Below, piece after piece: positions 7,286 to 13,264 of a DNA stretch of 15,865 nucleotides. The stretch is from Cyanobacteria bacterium UBA947 (lineage in GTDB: Bacteria > Cyanobacteriota > Vampirovibrionia > Gastranaerophilales > Gastranaerophilaceae), in contig DBCX01000023.1 in NCBI GenBank assembly GCA_002293275.1, forward strand, positions 14,259 to 30,123. Direction: 5' to 3'. The first letter of the stretch is position 1. The number at the start of each line of letters is the position of its first letter. The notes under the pieces are model-generated. The model ran no database searches. It worked only from the letters and a program-made list of their open reading frames with translations, and had not been told where the DNA came from. The translations under genes were made by a program, and so were the position numbers.

Positions 7286-7301
7286 TATAATAAAATACAT
7301 G
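7286..7301 (+). promoter_or_regulatory. -10 box of the HTH gene, leaderless start
   Basis: A perfect TATAAT (7286-7291) ends 7 bases before the ATG at 7299, so transcription should begin at or next to the start codon. No Shine-Dalgarno is present. The -35 position (7263-7268, TATAAA) is poor and overlaps the operator-like repeat. Confidence 0.65.
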
Positions 7302-7508
7302 GGGACAAGAGAAGATATAAAAGTTTTGGCCGCCAGAGAGGCAACGACACTGACAAATGTCATGAGAAAACTTTATCCTGACAAAGATACGCGCAAGGTG
7401 ATGAGCACCCTCTCACAAAAACTGCGCAATGACACAATTAAATTCCGGGAAGTCCGCGAAATCGCCGATATTCTGGGCTACGACATTAAGTTTGAAAAAC
7501 GTAATTAA
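7299..7508 (+). CDS. Small helix-turn-helix (XRE/Cro-like) DNA-binding protein
   Basis: A 69-residue basic protein. Helices can be drawn at about 3-14, 17-25, 31-44 and 48-59. The segment LSQKLRNDTIKFREV followed by IADILGYDIKFE is the typical second half of small XRE-type HTH proteins, where the recognition helix precedes a helix ending in LGY. It is likely to act as a dimeric repressor, possibly of its own promoter through the repeats at 7225-7267 (inference). Its TAA stop is 4 bp before the bioF ATG, so it is probably the first gene of the biotin operon and translationally coupled to it. No Shine-Dalgarno precedes the ATG, and the -10 box is 7 bases upstream. Whether it senses biotin or some other cue cannot be seen; there is no ligand domain. 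Confidence 0.75.
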   Translation: MGTREDIKVLAAREATTLTNVMRKLYPDKDTRKVMSTLSQKLRNDTIKFREVREIADILGYDIKFEKRN

Positions 7509-7512
7509 CACC

Positions 7513-8517
7513 ATGCGCACGATTAAAGATATCGAGAAAAAAGAAGGCAAGTACATCTGGTTTCGCGGCAGGAAACTTTTAAACCTGTCATCAAACAATT
7601 ACCTCGGGTTTGCGGATAACGATGCGGTGGTTGAACGCTTTCTTGCGGCAAATCCACCACTTTACCCCGGCGCAGCGTCGGCGCGGCTTTTGACCGGCAC
7701 TTTGCCAATCTACAAAGAGCTGGAAGAACTCTTGTCGCAGCTTTTCGGCACCGAAGCCTCGCTGATTTTTAACAGCGGCTACCACGCAAACGTCGGGATA
7801 ATAAGCGGTTTGAATGCGGACATAATCTTGGCCGATAAACTCTGCCATGCCAGTATTATTGACGGGATGCGGTTGTCACGGGCGAAGTTTTTTCGCTTTC
7901 CGCATAACGACATGGAAGCGCTGGAACGCAAACTTGTTCCGGGCAGCGTAATCGTTACCGAAAGCGTTTTTTCAATGGACGGCGATATCGCGCCGCTGGC
8001 ACGGCTTGTGGAACTGAAAAAGAAATACAACTGCCTGCTTGTCGTTGACGAAGCCCACGCGTTCGGTGTGCGGGGGCAAAAGGGCCTCGGCCTTGCCGAA
8101 GAACTCGGGCTAATCAAAGAAATCGACCTTATTATGGGCACATTCGGCAAGGCAATCGGCTCATACGGAGCGTTTGTGACAGGCCGCAAGGACTTGATTG
8201 AGCATCTAATCAACCATTCGCGCCCGTTTATTTTTTCGACCGCACTGCCGCCTGTGAATATCGCGTTTTCAAAATACATAATCGAAAACGAACTGCCGCA
8301 CACGTTTGAGGTTCGGCAAAAAATGCTCGCGCTCGGCCGCGGAAGCCATATCATTCCAATAATTGCCGGCGATAAAACAGACGCGCTTTACGAAGAATAT
8401 TTTGAAAAAGGGGTTTTGACCCTGCCCATCCACCCGCCGACCGTGCCGACTTCAAGGCTGCGCCTTTCACTTACAACCGACATGACGAAAGAGGATTTAT
8501 GCGGCATTATTGGCTGA
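7513..8517 (+). CDS. bioF: 8-amino-7-oxononanoate synthase (AONS)
   Basis: A PLP enzyme that condenses pimeloyl-ACP/CoA with L-alanine to form 8-amino-7-oxononanoate, the first committed ring-precursor step of biotin synthesis. Family motifs: LSSNNYLGFAD (25-35), GAASARLLTG (53-62), CHAS with H112, VTESVFSMDGD (148-158), DEAHAFGVRG with D179 and H182, and the PLP-binding lysine K213 in GTFGKAIGSYGA. The C-terminal HPPTVP and RLRLSLT stretch is intact. At 334 residues it is shorter than the roughly 385 of E. coli BioF, mainly through a missing N-terminal arm. The frame opens at 7429 inside the HTH gene, but homology begins only at the ATG at 7513, which has no clear Shine-Dalgarno. Placement next to bioG and bioC favours AONS over 2-amino-3-ketobutyrate CoA ligase. 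Confidence 0.92.
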   Translation: MRTIKDIEKKEGKYIWFRGRKLLNLSSNNYLGFADNDAVVERFLAANPPLYPGAASARLLTGTLPIYKELEELLSQLFGTEASLIFNSGYHANVGIISGLNADIILADKLCHASIIDGMRLSRAKFFRFPHNDMEALERKLVPGSVIVTESVFSMDGDIAPLARLVELKKKYNCLLVVDEAHAFGVRGQKGLGLAEELGLIKEIDLIMGTFGKAIGSYGAFVTGRKDLIEHLINHSRPFIFSTALPPVNIAFSKYIIENELPHTFEVRQKMLALGRGSHIIPIIAGDKTDALYEEYFEKGVLTLPIHPPTVPTSRLRLSLTTDMTKEDLCGIIG

Positions 8518-9116
8518 ATCGCGCCGGCAGCGACGAGCTTATTTTATTTTTCGCGGGCTGGGGCTTTGACGAAAACCCGTTCCTCGGCTTGAACTGGAAG
8601 AACTATGATGCTCTAATCCTTTATGATTATAGCGACCTAACTCTTACGGTTCCGGACTACAAAACAACCCACATAATCGCGTGGTCGATGGGCGTTTTTG
8701 CCGCACGGAATGTGAAAGTCAACGGCCGCAAAATCGCGGTTTGCGGCACCACATGCCCGGTTGACGATAATTTTGGCATCCCGAAAAAAGTTTTTGACCT
8801 GACACTAAAACACGCGGCCACAGGCTTGCAGGGGAAATTTTATAAAAACGTTTTTGGCACCGATTTTGACCGTTACGCGCAAAACCCCGTGCAGCGCACC
8901 GTTGAAAACCGCGCGGCCGAGCTTGAACATTTGGCTACACTTGCAAAATCAGGCCGCACACAAAACGATTACGACATCGCGTTTGTCGGCGCGCACGACA
9001 AAATTATCCCGGCGCAAAACCAGCTGGCGTTTTGGAAGGACAAGGCGCGCTCACTTGAATGCGGACATTTTCCGTTCTATAATCATTTAGATGAAATTAT
9101 TGCAGCAACGGTTTGA
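8499..9116 (+). CDS. bioG: Pimeloyl-ACP methyl ester esterase BioG
   Basis: Hydrolyses pimeloyl-ACP methyl ester to free the omega-carboxylate, ending the disguised fatty-acid route to pimeloyl-ACP; it plays the role of BioH but belongs to the DUF452 alpha/beta-hydrolase family. The 205 residues show the oxyanion-type FFAGWGFDE (17-25), the nucleophile elbow A61-W-S63-M-G (S63), a likely catalytic Asp in FVGAHDKIIP (D157) and a C-terminal histidine in ECGHFPFY (H180). A ribosome site AGAGGA lies just before the ATG. It overlaps bioF by 19 bp and bioC by 26 bp, fitting coordinated translation of a biotin operon. Confidence 0.9.
   Translation: MRHYWLNRAGSDELILFFAGWGFDENPFLGLNWKNYDALILYDYSDLTLTVPDYKTTHIIAWSMGVFAARNVKVNGRKIAVCGTTCPVDDNFGIPKKVFDLTLKHAATGLQGKFYKNVFGTDFDRYAQNPVQRTVENRAAELEHLATLAKSGRTQNDYDIAFVGAHDKIIPAQNQLAFWKDKARSLECGHFPFYNHLDEIIAATV
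9055..9083 (+). promoter_or_regulatory. Candidate internal promoter for bioC
   Basis: TTGAAT (9055-9060), 17 bases, then TATAAT (9078-9083), all inside the 3' end of bioG. The -10 box ends 7 bases before the bioC ATG at 9091, and no Shine-Dalgarno precedes that ATG. Because the bases also encode BioG residues (LE and YN), chance is possible, but the geometry matches the other promoters in this window. Confidence 0.5.
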
Positions 9117-9735
9117 AAAAAGTTTTGACAGCTACGATACGCACGCAGTCGTGCAAAAAATTATGGCGCAAAAACTTGCCGCAGCAATCCCGCAGCGTAA
9201 TTATGGCACAGTGCTTGAAATCGGTGCGGGGACAGGGCTTTTGACGCGCGAAATCATGCCGCGGATAAAATTCCAACACTACATAGCAAATGATTTGTGC
9301 GAAAAATCGCGTGATTATCTGCCCGCAGACGTGGATTTTATCGCAGGTGATGCGCGAGAAGTAAATATTGACGCGGATTTGGTTGTCTCAAACGCTGTTG
9401 TACAGTGGCTTGACGGCTGGCTGCCGCAAACAAGCGGGCTGCTTGCGTTCTCAACTTTTGCGCCCGGGAATTTGCACGAGCTGAAAGAACTTACCGGCAT
9501 TGCGCTTGATTACAAACTGCCTGCACTTGCTGCGGACACCGAAATCCTCTACCGCGAAGAATTTGAGCACAAGTTGATTTTTGAAACGCCGATGGAACTT
9601 CTGGCGCACCTAAAACACACCGGCGTAAACTCGCTTGCCCGCTGGACTTTCGCGGATGTGAAGGATTTTTGCGCCAGATGCACAACGCCGGAGCTGACCT
9701 ACAAACCTTTGCTTTTGATAACCGAGCGAAAATAA
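9091..9735 (+). CDS. bioC: Malonyl-ACP O-methyltransferase BioC
   Basis: Methylates the free carboxyl of malonyl-ACP with S-adenosylmethionine, so that the fatty-acid machinery can elongate it to pimeloyl-ACP methyl ester. The 214-residue protein begins with the BioC-type RFEKSFDSYDTHA (7-19), then SAM-binding motif I E43-I-G-A-G-T-G49, motif II-type acidic stretch YIANDLC, and the BioC hallmark FSTFAPGNLHELKELTGI (120-137). It is a little shorter than E. coli BioC (about 250). It overlaps bioG by 26 bp and, at its 3' end, overlaps the convergent TPR gene by 37 bp. With bioF and bioG it covers the early pathway; bioA, bioD and bioB are not in this window. Confidence 0.92.
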   Translation: MKLLQQRFEKSFDSYDTHAVVQKIMAQKLAAAIPQRNYGTVLEIGAGTGLLTREIMPRIKFQHYIANDLCEKSRDYLPADVDFIAGDAREVNIDADLVVSNAVVQWLDGWLPQTSGLLAFSTFAPGNLHELKELTGIALDYKLPALAADTEILYREEFEHKLIFETPMELLAHLKHTGVNSLARWTFADVKDFCARCTTPELTYKPLLLITERK

Positions 9736-10520
9736 CGCAAGTCCTCAACCGCGCCGCAATGGTTCAACCCGCGCTGAATAACGTCCAATGCGTATTCGTT
9801 TTGCCCTTCTTTTACAAGGATTTTTGTCAAAATCCGGTACGCATCAACGTCTTTGGGGTTGTATTTGATGGTTTCTTCAAGTTTTTCAATCGCACCGGCG
9901 GTATTGCCCTGCTCAAAATCAATCACCGCAAGGTTGTAGTACGCCCAGCTGTAATCCGGCGAAATCCCAATAACTTTTTCAAAATGCTTTTGCGCACCCG
10001 CCAAATCTCCCTCATCTTTTAAAATATTGCCGAGGTAAAAATGCGCGTACAAATCCTCATCGTTAAGTTTTATTGTCGTTTCAAAATAGTGCTTGGCGCC
10101 GGCCGTCTTGCCTTCTTTAAAATAGCACAGCCCGATACTGAAATACGCGTTGGAATCGTCTTTGTCGCGCTCAATGACCTGCTCAAAACAATCGACCGCC
10201 TTGGCGTACTCGTGTTTGTCCATATAAACAAGCCCCAGATTGTAGTGGGCATCGGTTTGTTCGGGCGAGCATTTTATCGCCTGCTGATACGCCTCCACCG
10301 CCGAATCAAGCCGTTTCAACTTCTCGTAAACTATCCCCAGATTATAATAAATCCCGCTGTCGTCCGGCAATTGCTTTGAAAGGTAGACAAAATTTTGCAG
10401 CGCTTCAAGCGCAAAGCCGTTGTCCAGCAGCAAAACCGCAAGCTGACGCCGGGTCTGGACATCATCCGGTGTTTGTTTCAAAATCCCTTGCAGCTCGTCT
10501 ATCTTATCAATCTTTGACAT
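9699..10520 (-). CDS. Protein of seven tetratricopeptide repeats
   Basis: A 273-residue protein built almost wholly of TPRs: after a 22-residue lead, seven consecutive 34-residue units (23-56, 57-90, 91-124, 125-158, 159-192, 193-226, 227-260) and a 13-residue tail. Repeats show the W/Y-x2-LG-x2-Y...A...Y/F...AI...P pattern, for example YYNLGIVYEKLKRLDSAV. There is no signal peptide or membrane helix at this start, so it is probably a cytosolic scaffold; the partner is unknown. Starts at 10529 (MKIMSK) and far upstream at 10817 are possible in frame, but TATAAT at 10533-10528 covers 10529 and the longer version runs antisense through the next gene, so 10520 is preferred. The stop lies inside bioC on the opposite strand. 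Confidence 0.85.
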   Translation of the reverse strand: MSKIDKIDELQGILKQTPDDVQTRRQLAVLLLDNGFALEALQNFVYLSKQLPDDSGIYYNLGIVYEKLKRLDSAVEAYQQAIKCSPEQTDAHYNLGLVYMDKHEYAKAVDCFEQVIERDKDDSNAYFSIGLCYFKEGKTAGAKHYFETTIKLNDEDLYAHFYLGNILKDEGDLAGAQKHFEKVIGISPDYSWAYYNLAVIDFEQGNTAGAIEKLEETIKYNPKDVDAYRILTKILVKEGQNEYALDVIQRGLNHCGAVEDLRYFRSVIKSKGL

Positions 10521-10542
10521 AATTTTCATTATAACATATAAT
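10514..10542 (+). promoter_or_regulatory. Perfect consensus promoter TTGACA-17-TATAAT of the secreted-protein gene
   Basis: TTGACA at 10514-10519, exactly 17 bases, TATAAT at 10537-10542, then 6 bases to the ATG at 10549. The expected transcription start is the start codon itself. The -35 box overlaps the start codon of the opposite TPR gene (10520-10518). Confidence 0.85.
10528..10536 (-). promoter_or_regulatory. Extended -10 promoter of the TPR gene
   Basis: On the minus strand TGTTATAAT (10536-10528) is an extended -10 element (TG, one base, TATAAT). It ends 7 bases before the ATG at 10520. The -35 (TTCCTC at 10556-10551) is poor, as is usual with extended -10 promoters. It lies directly against, and would compete with, the opposite-strand promoter at 10514-10542. 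Confidence 0.65.
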
Positions 10543-10548
10543 AGGTGC

Positions 10549-11223
10549 ATGAGGAAATTATTAACTTTGCTGGTTCTGATTTTTGCGACACAAGCTGCGT
10601 TCGCGGCGCCGTTCAGCGCGGAGGCGCGGACAAAAACAATCCCTGCCGGCACAAGATTAAAACTGCAGCTGATTGACCCGCTGACAACGTATGCGGGCAG
10701 CAAGAGCGATTTTTCCGCGATTTTATCAGGTGATAAAACATCCGGTGCGGATATTGTTTTGCCGATGGGAACGCTCGTCAGAGGCCACGTCAGAAACATC
10801 GTCCCGTCAGAGCGCATGTCAAAGGGTGCTGTTTTGTATCTGGATTTTGACCATATAGTAACGCCGAACGGCCGTCAGCTGCCGCTTGATTTGCGCGTGA
10901 CCGGCAGAAGCGATGTGACCTATGACGGCGGGATTGGCGGGCTGACCTACAAGCACGCGCTTGCCGAAAACTGGCATAGCACAGTTGATATTGTACAGAC
11001 TGCGACCGATTGGGGCAACGACACGTTTGAAGATGTTGCGGGCGGCTATGTCCGTGTGATTACGGTGCCGGCTGCGGCGATTGGCGGTACAATCGGCGGC
11101 GGCGCGTATTATTTTTATGAATTCTTCGCCGATATGGTGAAAAAAGGCAAAGATGTTTACCTGCCAAAAGGCTCGGTGGTTGAGGTTATTTTGCAAAAGG
11201 CAGTTGATGTGCCTTTATTATAA
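10549..11223 (+). CDS. Secreted protein of unknown function with repeated P-x-G-[TS] motifs
   Basis: A 224-residue protein with a clear signal peptide: MRKLL, a hydrophobic core, and cleavage likely after AFA at residue 19. The mature part is probably beta-rich and has three similar segments: IPAGTRLKLQLIDPL (about 32-46), LPMGTLVRGHV (about 72) and LPKGSVVEVIL (about 206). Such P-x-G-T-x-[LV] strands occur in periplasmic proteins that look like the beta domain of VirB10/TrbI, but no transmembrane or conjugation partner is seen here, so the role stays open. A glycine-rich stretch AIGGTIGGGAYY (about 177-188) may be a loop or membrane-touching element. It converges on speE with a 37-bp gap and no visible terminator. 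Its promoter matches the sigma-70 consensus perfectly, so high expression is expected. Confidence 0.75.
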   Translation: MRKLLTLLVLIFATQAAFAAPFSAEARTKTIPAGTRLKLQLIDPLTTYAGSKSDFSAILSGDKTSGADIVLPMGTLVRGHVRNIVPSERMSKGAVLYLDFDHIVTPNGRQLPLDLRVTGRSDVTYDGGIGGLTYKHALAENWHSTVDIVQTATDWGNDTFEDVAGGYVRVITVPAAAIGGTIGGGAYYFYEFFADMVKKGKDVYLPKGSVVEVILQKAVDVPLL

Positions 11224-11260
11224 TGGGTAAATGAGAGGGGTTTGACTTTTATGCCTGCGC

Positions 11261-12100
11261 CTATCCCACAATCTCTTTCAAAAAATTCGGCAGGGCAAAT
11301 CGCGCAAGATGGTAGTCTCTGTTGTAGATTTTGCACTGCGCCGAAATCTGCGCCGCGCGCTCCTCATCAATGTATGAAAGCGGAGGGACTTCTGCCGAAC
11401 AGTACGCCCACGCCCAATACCCGCCGGGATACGTCGGGATGGGTGAAGTAAAAGTCGCGCAAATCGGGAACACCTTTTTCAAAAGCGAGTACATTTTGCC
11501 GATTTCTTTTTTGTTGACAACCGGCGATTCGGATTGTGCGGCCATAATCCCGCCCAGCCGCAGCGATTTACGCACATTTGTGTAAAACTCCTCGGTAAAC
11601 AAACCTTCCCCCGGGCCCATCGGGTCGGTGGAATCAATCAGTACAATATCATACGCCGCGGTTTTGTCTTTAATAAACTCAATCGCGTCCTCGGTGCGGA
11701 TTTCAACACGCGGATCGTCAAGTGCGCAGGCGATGCCGGGCAAAAACTTGCGGCATATGTCAATTACCATCGCGTCAATCTCGCACAGGACAGCTTTTTC
11801 AACGGTGCTGTGTTTTAGCACCTCGCGAATCGTACCGCCGTCGCCGCCGCCGATTACAAGCACGGTCTTTGGCTCGCGGTGGTTCATCATCGGGATGTGT
11901 GCAATCATCTCGTGGTAATAAAACTCGTCCCCTTCGGTCGTCATCATCAAATCATCCAGCGTCAGTACACGGCCCAGCTCGCTGTCGGTTTCAAAAACCT
12001 CAACTTTTTGGAAAGGTGACTGCTGCGAAAACAAAATTTCGCCCTGTTTAATAGCTATTCCAAACCCCGCGGGTGTAATTTCCTTGTAAAACTCGGTCAT
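11261..12100 (-). CDS. speE: Spermidine synthase (polyamine aminopropyltransferase)
   Basis: Transfers an aminopropyl group from decarboxylated S-adenosylmethionine to putrescine, giving spermidine and methylthioadenosine. The 279 residues are the usual bacterial length. Motifs: the N-terminal beta-barrel region with QSPFQKVEVFET (27-38), the YYHEMIAH segment (61-68), the cofactor loop G84-G-G-D-G-G-T, acidic EID (108-110), the active-site D156-S-T-D-P with MGPGEGLF following, and YPGGYWA near the C-terminus. All key acidic residues are present. It is divergent from the beta-lactamase-like gene across a 69-bp gap holding both promoters. No speA, speB or speD lies in the window, so the supply of putrescine and decarboxylated SAM must be encoded elsewhere. 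Confidence 0.95.
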   Translation of the reverse strand: MTEFYKEITPAGFGIAIKQGEILFSQQSPFQKVEVFETDSELGRVLTLDDLMMTTEGDEFYYHEMIAHIPMMNHREPKTVLVIGGGDGGTIREVLKHSTVEKAVLCEIDAMVIDICRKFLPGIACALDDPRVEIRTEDAIEFIKDKTAAYDIVLIDSTDPMGPGEGLFTEEFYTNVRKSLRLGGIMAAQSESPVVNKKEIGKMYSLLKKVFPICATFTSPIPTYPGGYWAWAYCSAEVPPLSYIDEERAAQISAQCKIYNRDYHLARFALPNFLKEIVG

Positions 12101-12107
12101 GCCCCCT

Positions 12108-12116
12108 ATTATATCA
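12108..12116 (-). promoter_or_regulatory. Extended -10 promoter of speE
   Basis: On the minus strand TGATATAAT (12116-12108) is an extended -10 element followed by AGGGGGC and then the ATG at 12100. The -10 ends 7 bases before the start codon, so the message is probably leaderless. The AGGGGG run looks like a Shine-Dalgarno but is only 1 base from the ATG, too close to work normally. Confidence 0.65.
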
Positions 12117-12134
12117 TGAAAATTTGTAAACTAT

Positions 12135-12163
12135 TTGCTAATTGCCCCGCGGGTTGCTAATAT
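12135..12163 (+). promoter_or_regulatory. Promoter of the beta-lactamase-like gene
   Basis: TTGCTA (12135-12140), 17 bases, TAATAT (12158-12163), then 6 bases (GGTTAA) to the ATG at 12170. No Shine-Dalgarno precedes the ATG. The geometry is the same as that of the consensus promoter at 10514-10542. Confidence 0.55.
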
Positions 12164-12169
12164 GGTTAA

Positions 12170-13264
12170 ATGGCGCAACAGTTGCAAAATTATAATAAAC
12201 TGCGGGTTGTAAGGCCGGTGCCGAGAAAACCGCGGCGGCGGAATCCGTTCGCCAAAATCACATCAATTATGATGATGCTGGCTATCGGCGTTTTTGTGCT
12301 GCCGCTGTCGTTCAGGCAGGTGATGATGTCCATCCCGCACGGCTCGCTGTATCCGACGGTCAAGGTTGATTACCAAACGCTGCGGTTCCCCACATCCGAT
12401 TACCTGTCAAACCATTTGGCGTTCGGGACAAGGCTGCTGCGCTCAGCAGACAAAAACCCGCAAATGACGCCGCTTCGGCAAACAAACAGGCTCACAGGGC
12501 TTGAAAAAGAACTCTCCGGTCTGATGCATCAATACCCGGCGGTGCATCCGGCGGTTTATGTGCTGGACTTTGATAACGGAAACTACGTTGATATCAACGG
12601 TTCCGAGCTTTTTGCGGCCGCAAGCATAATTAAACTCCCCGTATTAATCCATATGTTTAACGCGATTGAGGACGGCCAGTTCTCGCTGACCGACACGATG
12701 ACGCTTGATGAACCCTACAAGGCAATCGGCTCGGGTTCCCTGCAATACAAGCCGGGCGGCACAAAATATACAATAGACGAGCTTGCGCGGCTGATGGTGA
12801 CAGAATCCGACAACTCCTCCACAAATATGCTGGTGGCAAAACTCGGGTCAATGAACGACGTGAACAACGGGATTTGGCGCTGGGGCTTGAAAAACACCTC
12901 AATGCAAAGCTGGCTGCCCGATTTGGACGGCACAAACAAGACCACTGCACGCGATATTGCGACCGTTTTGTACAATGTTGATAACCCGAAGTTTTTGACA
13001 ATGAGCTCGCGCGAGCGGATTTTTGATTATATGGGTAATGTGGCGAACAACCGACTGATTGCGGCGGGGCTCGGCACAGGCGCTGATTTTTTGCACAAGA
13101 CCGGCGACATCGGCTCAATGCTGGGCGATGCGGGGATTGTCTTCACCCCGACCGGCAAAAAATATATCGTCGTAATCCTTGCCAACCGCCCGCATAACTC
13201 TGTCCAGGGCAAGGAGTTTATTGTAAAAGCGTCCGAAATGATTTATAATAATATGACCAGATAA
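12170..13264 (+). CDS. Membrane-anchored class A beta-lactamase-fold serine hydrolase, atypical
   Basis: A 364-residue protein with a short, very basic cytoplasmic N-terminus (RKPRRRNPF), one transmembrane helix (about 29-48) and an extracytoplasmic beta-lactamase-type domain (about 110-360). The three active-site elements are intact: S152-I-I-K155, S213-D-N215 and K310-T-G312. Where class A enzymes have WEPELN with the deacylating Glu166, this protein has W248-L-P-D-L-D253, so the general base appears to be missing. It may therefore bind, or only slowly hydrolyse, beta-lactams, or work on peptidoglycan or another ester/amide. The signal anchor is uncleaved-looking. Its stop overlaps the mfd start by one base (TAATG). 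Calling it a resistance enzyme is not justified from sequence alone. Confidence 0.8.
   Translation: MAQQLQNYNKLRVVRPVPRKPRRRNPFAKITSIMMMLAIGVFVLPLSFRQVMMSIPHGSLYPTVKVDYQTLRFPTSDYLSNHLAFGTRLLRSADKNPQMTPLRQTNRLTGLEKELSGLMHQYPAVHPAVYVLDFDNGNYVDINGSELFAAASIIKLPVLIHMFNAIEDGQFSLTDTMTLDEPYKAIGSGSLQYKPGGTKYTIDELARLMVTESDNSSTNMLVAKLGSMNDVNNGIWRWGLKNTSMQSWLPDLDGTNKTTARDIATVLYNVDNPKFLTMSSRERIFDYMGNVANNRLIAAGLGTGADFLHKTGDIGSMLGDAGIVFTPTGKKYIVVILANRPHNSVQGKEFIVKASEMIYNNMTR
13221..13249 (+). promoter_or_regulatory. Candidate internal promoter for mfd
   Basis: TTGTAA (13221-13226), 17 bases, TATAAT (13244-13249) inside the 3' end of the preceding gene. The predicted transcript would start about 13256, giving a leader of roughly 8 bases before the mfd ATG at 13264. 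No Shine-Dalgarno precedes that ATG. The -35 box matches the consensus at 4 of 6 positions. Confidence 0.45.

Noticed and set aside
7429..7512. 28-codon upstream extension of bioF
   Set aside because: It overlaps the HTH gene in another frame and lies before the conserved AONS region; the ATG at 7513 fits the operon spacing.
10521..10817. N-terminal extension of the TPR gene by about 99 codons
   Set aside because: The extension is antisense to the signal peptide and first domain of the secreted-protein gene, shows no TPR character, and the extended -10 at 10536-10528 puts the start at 10520.
12170..13264. Antibiotic-resistance beta-lactamase
   Set aside because: The fold and three motifs fit, but the deacylating Glu is not visible and the protein is membrane-anchored, so a resistance call is not supported.
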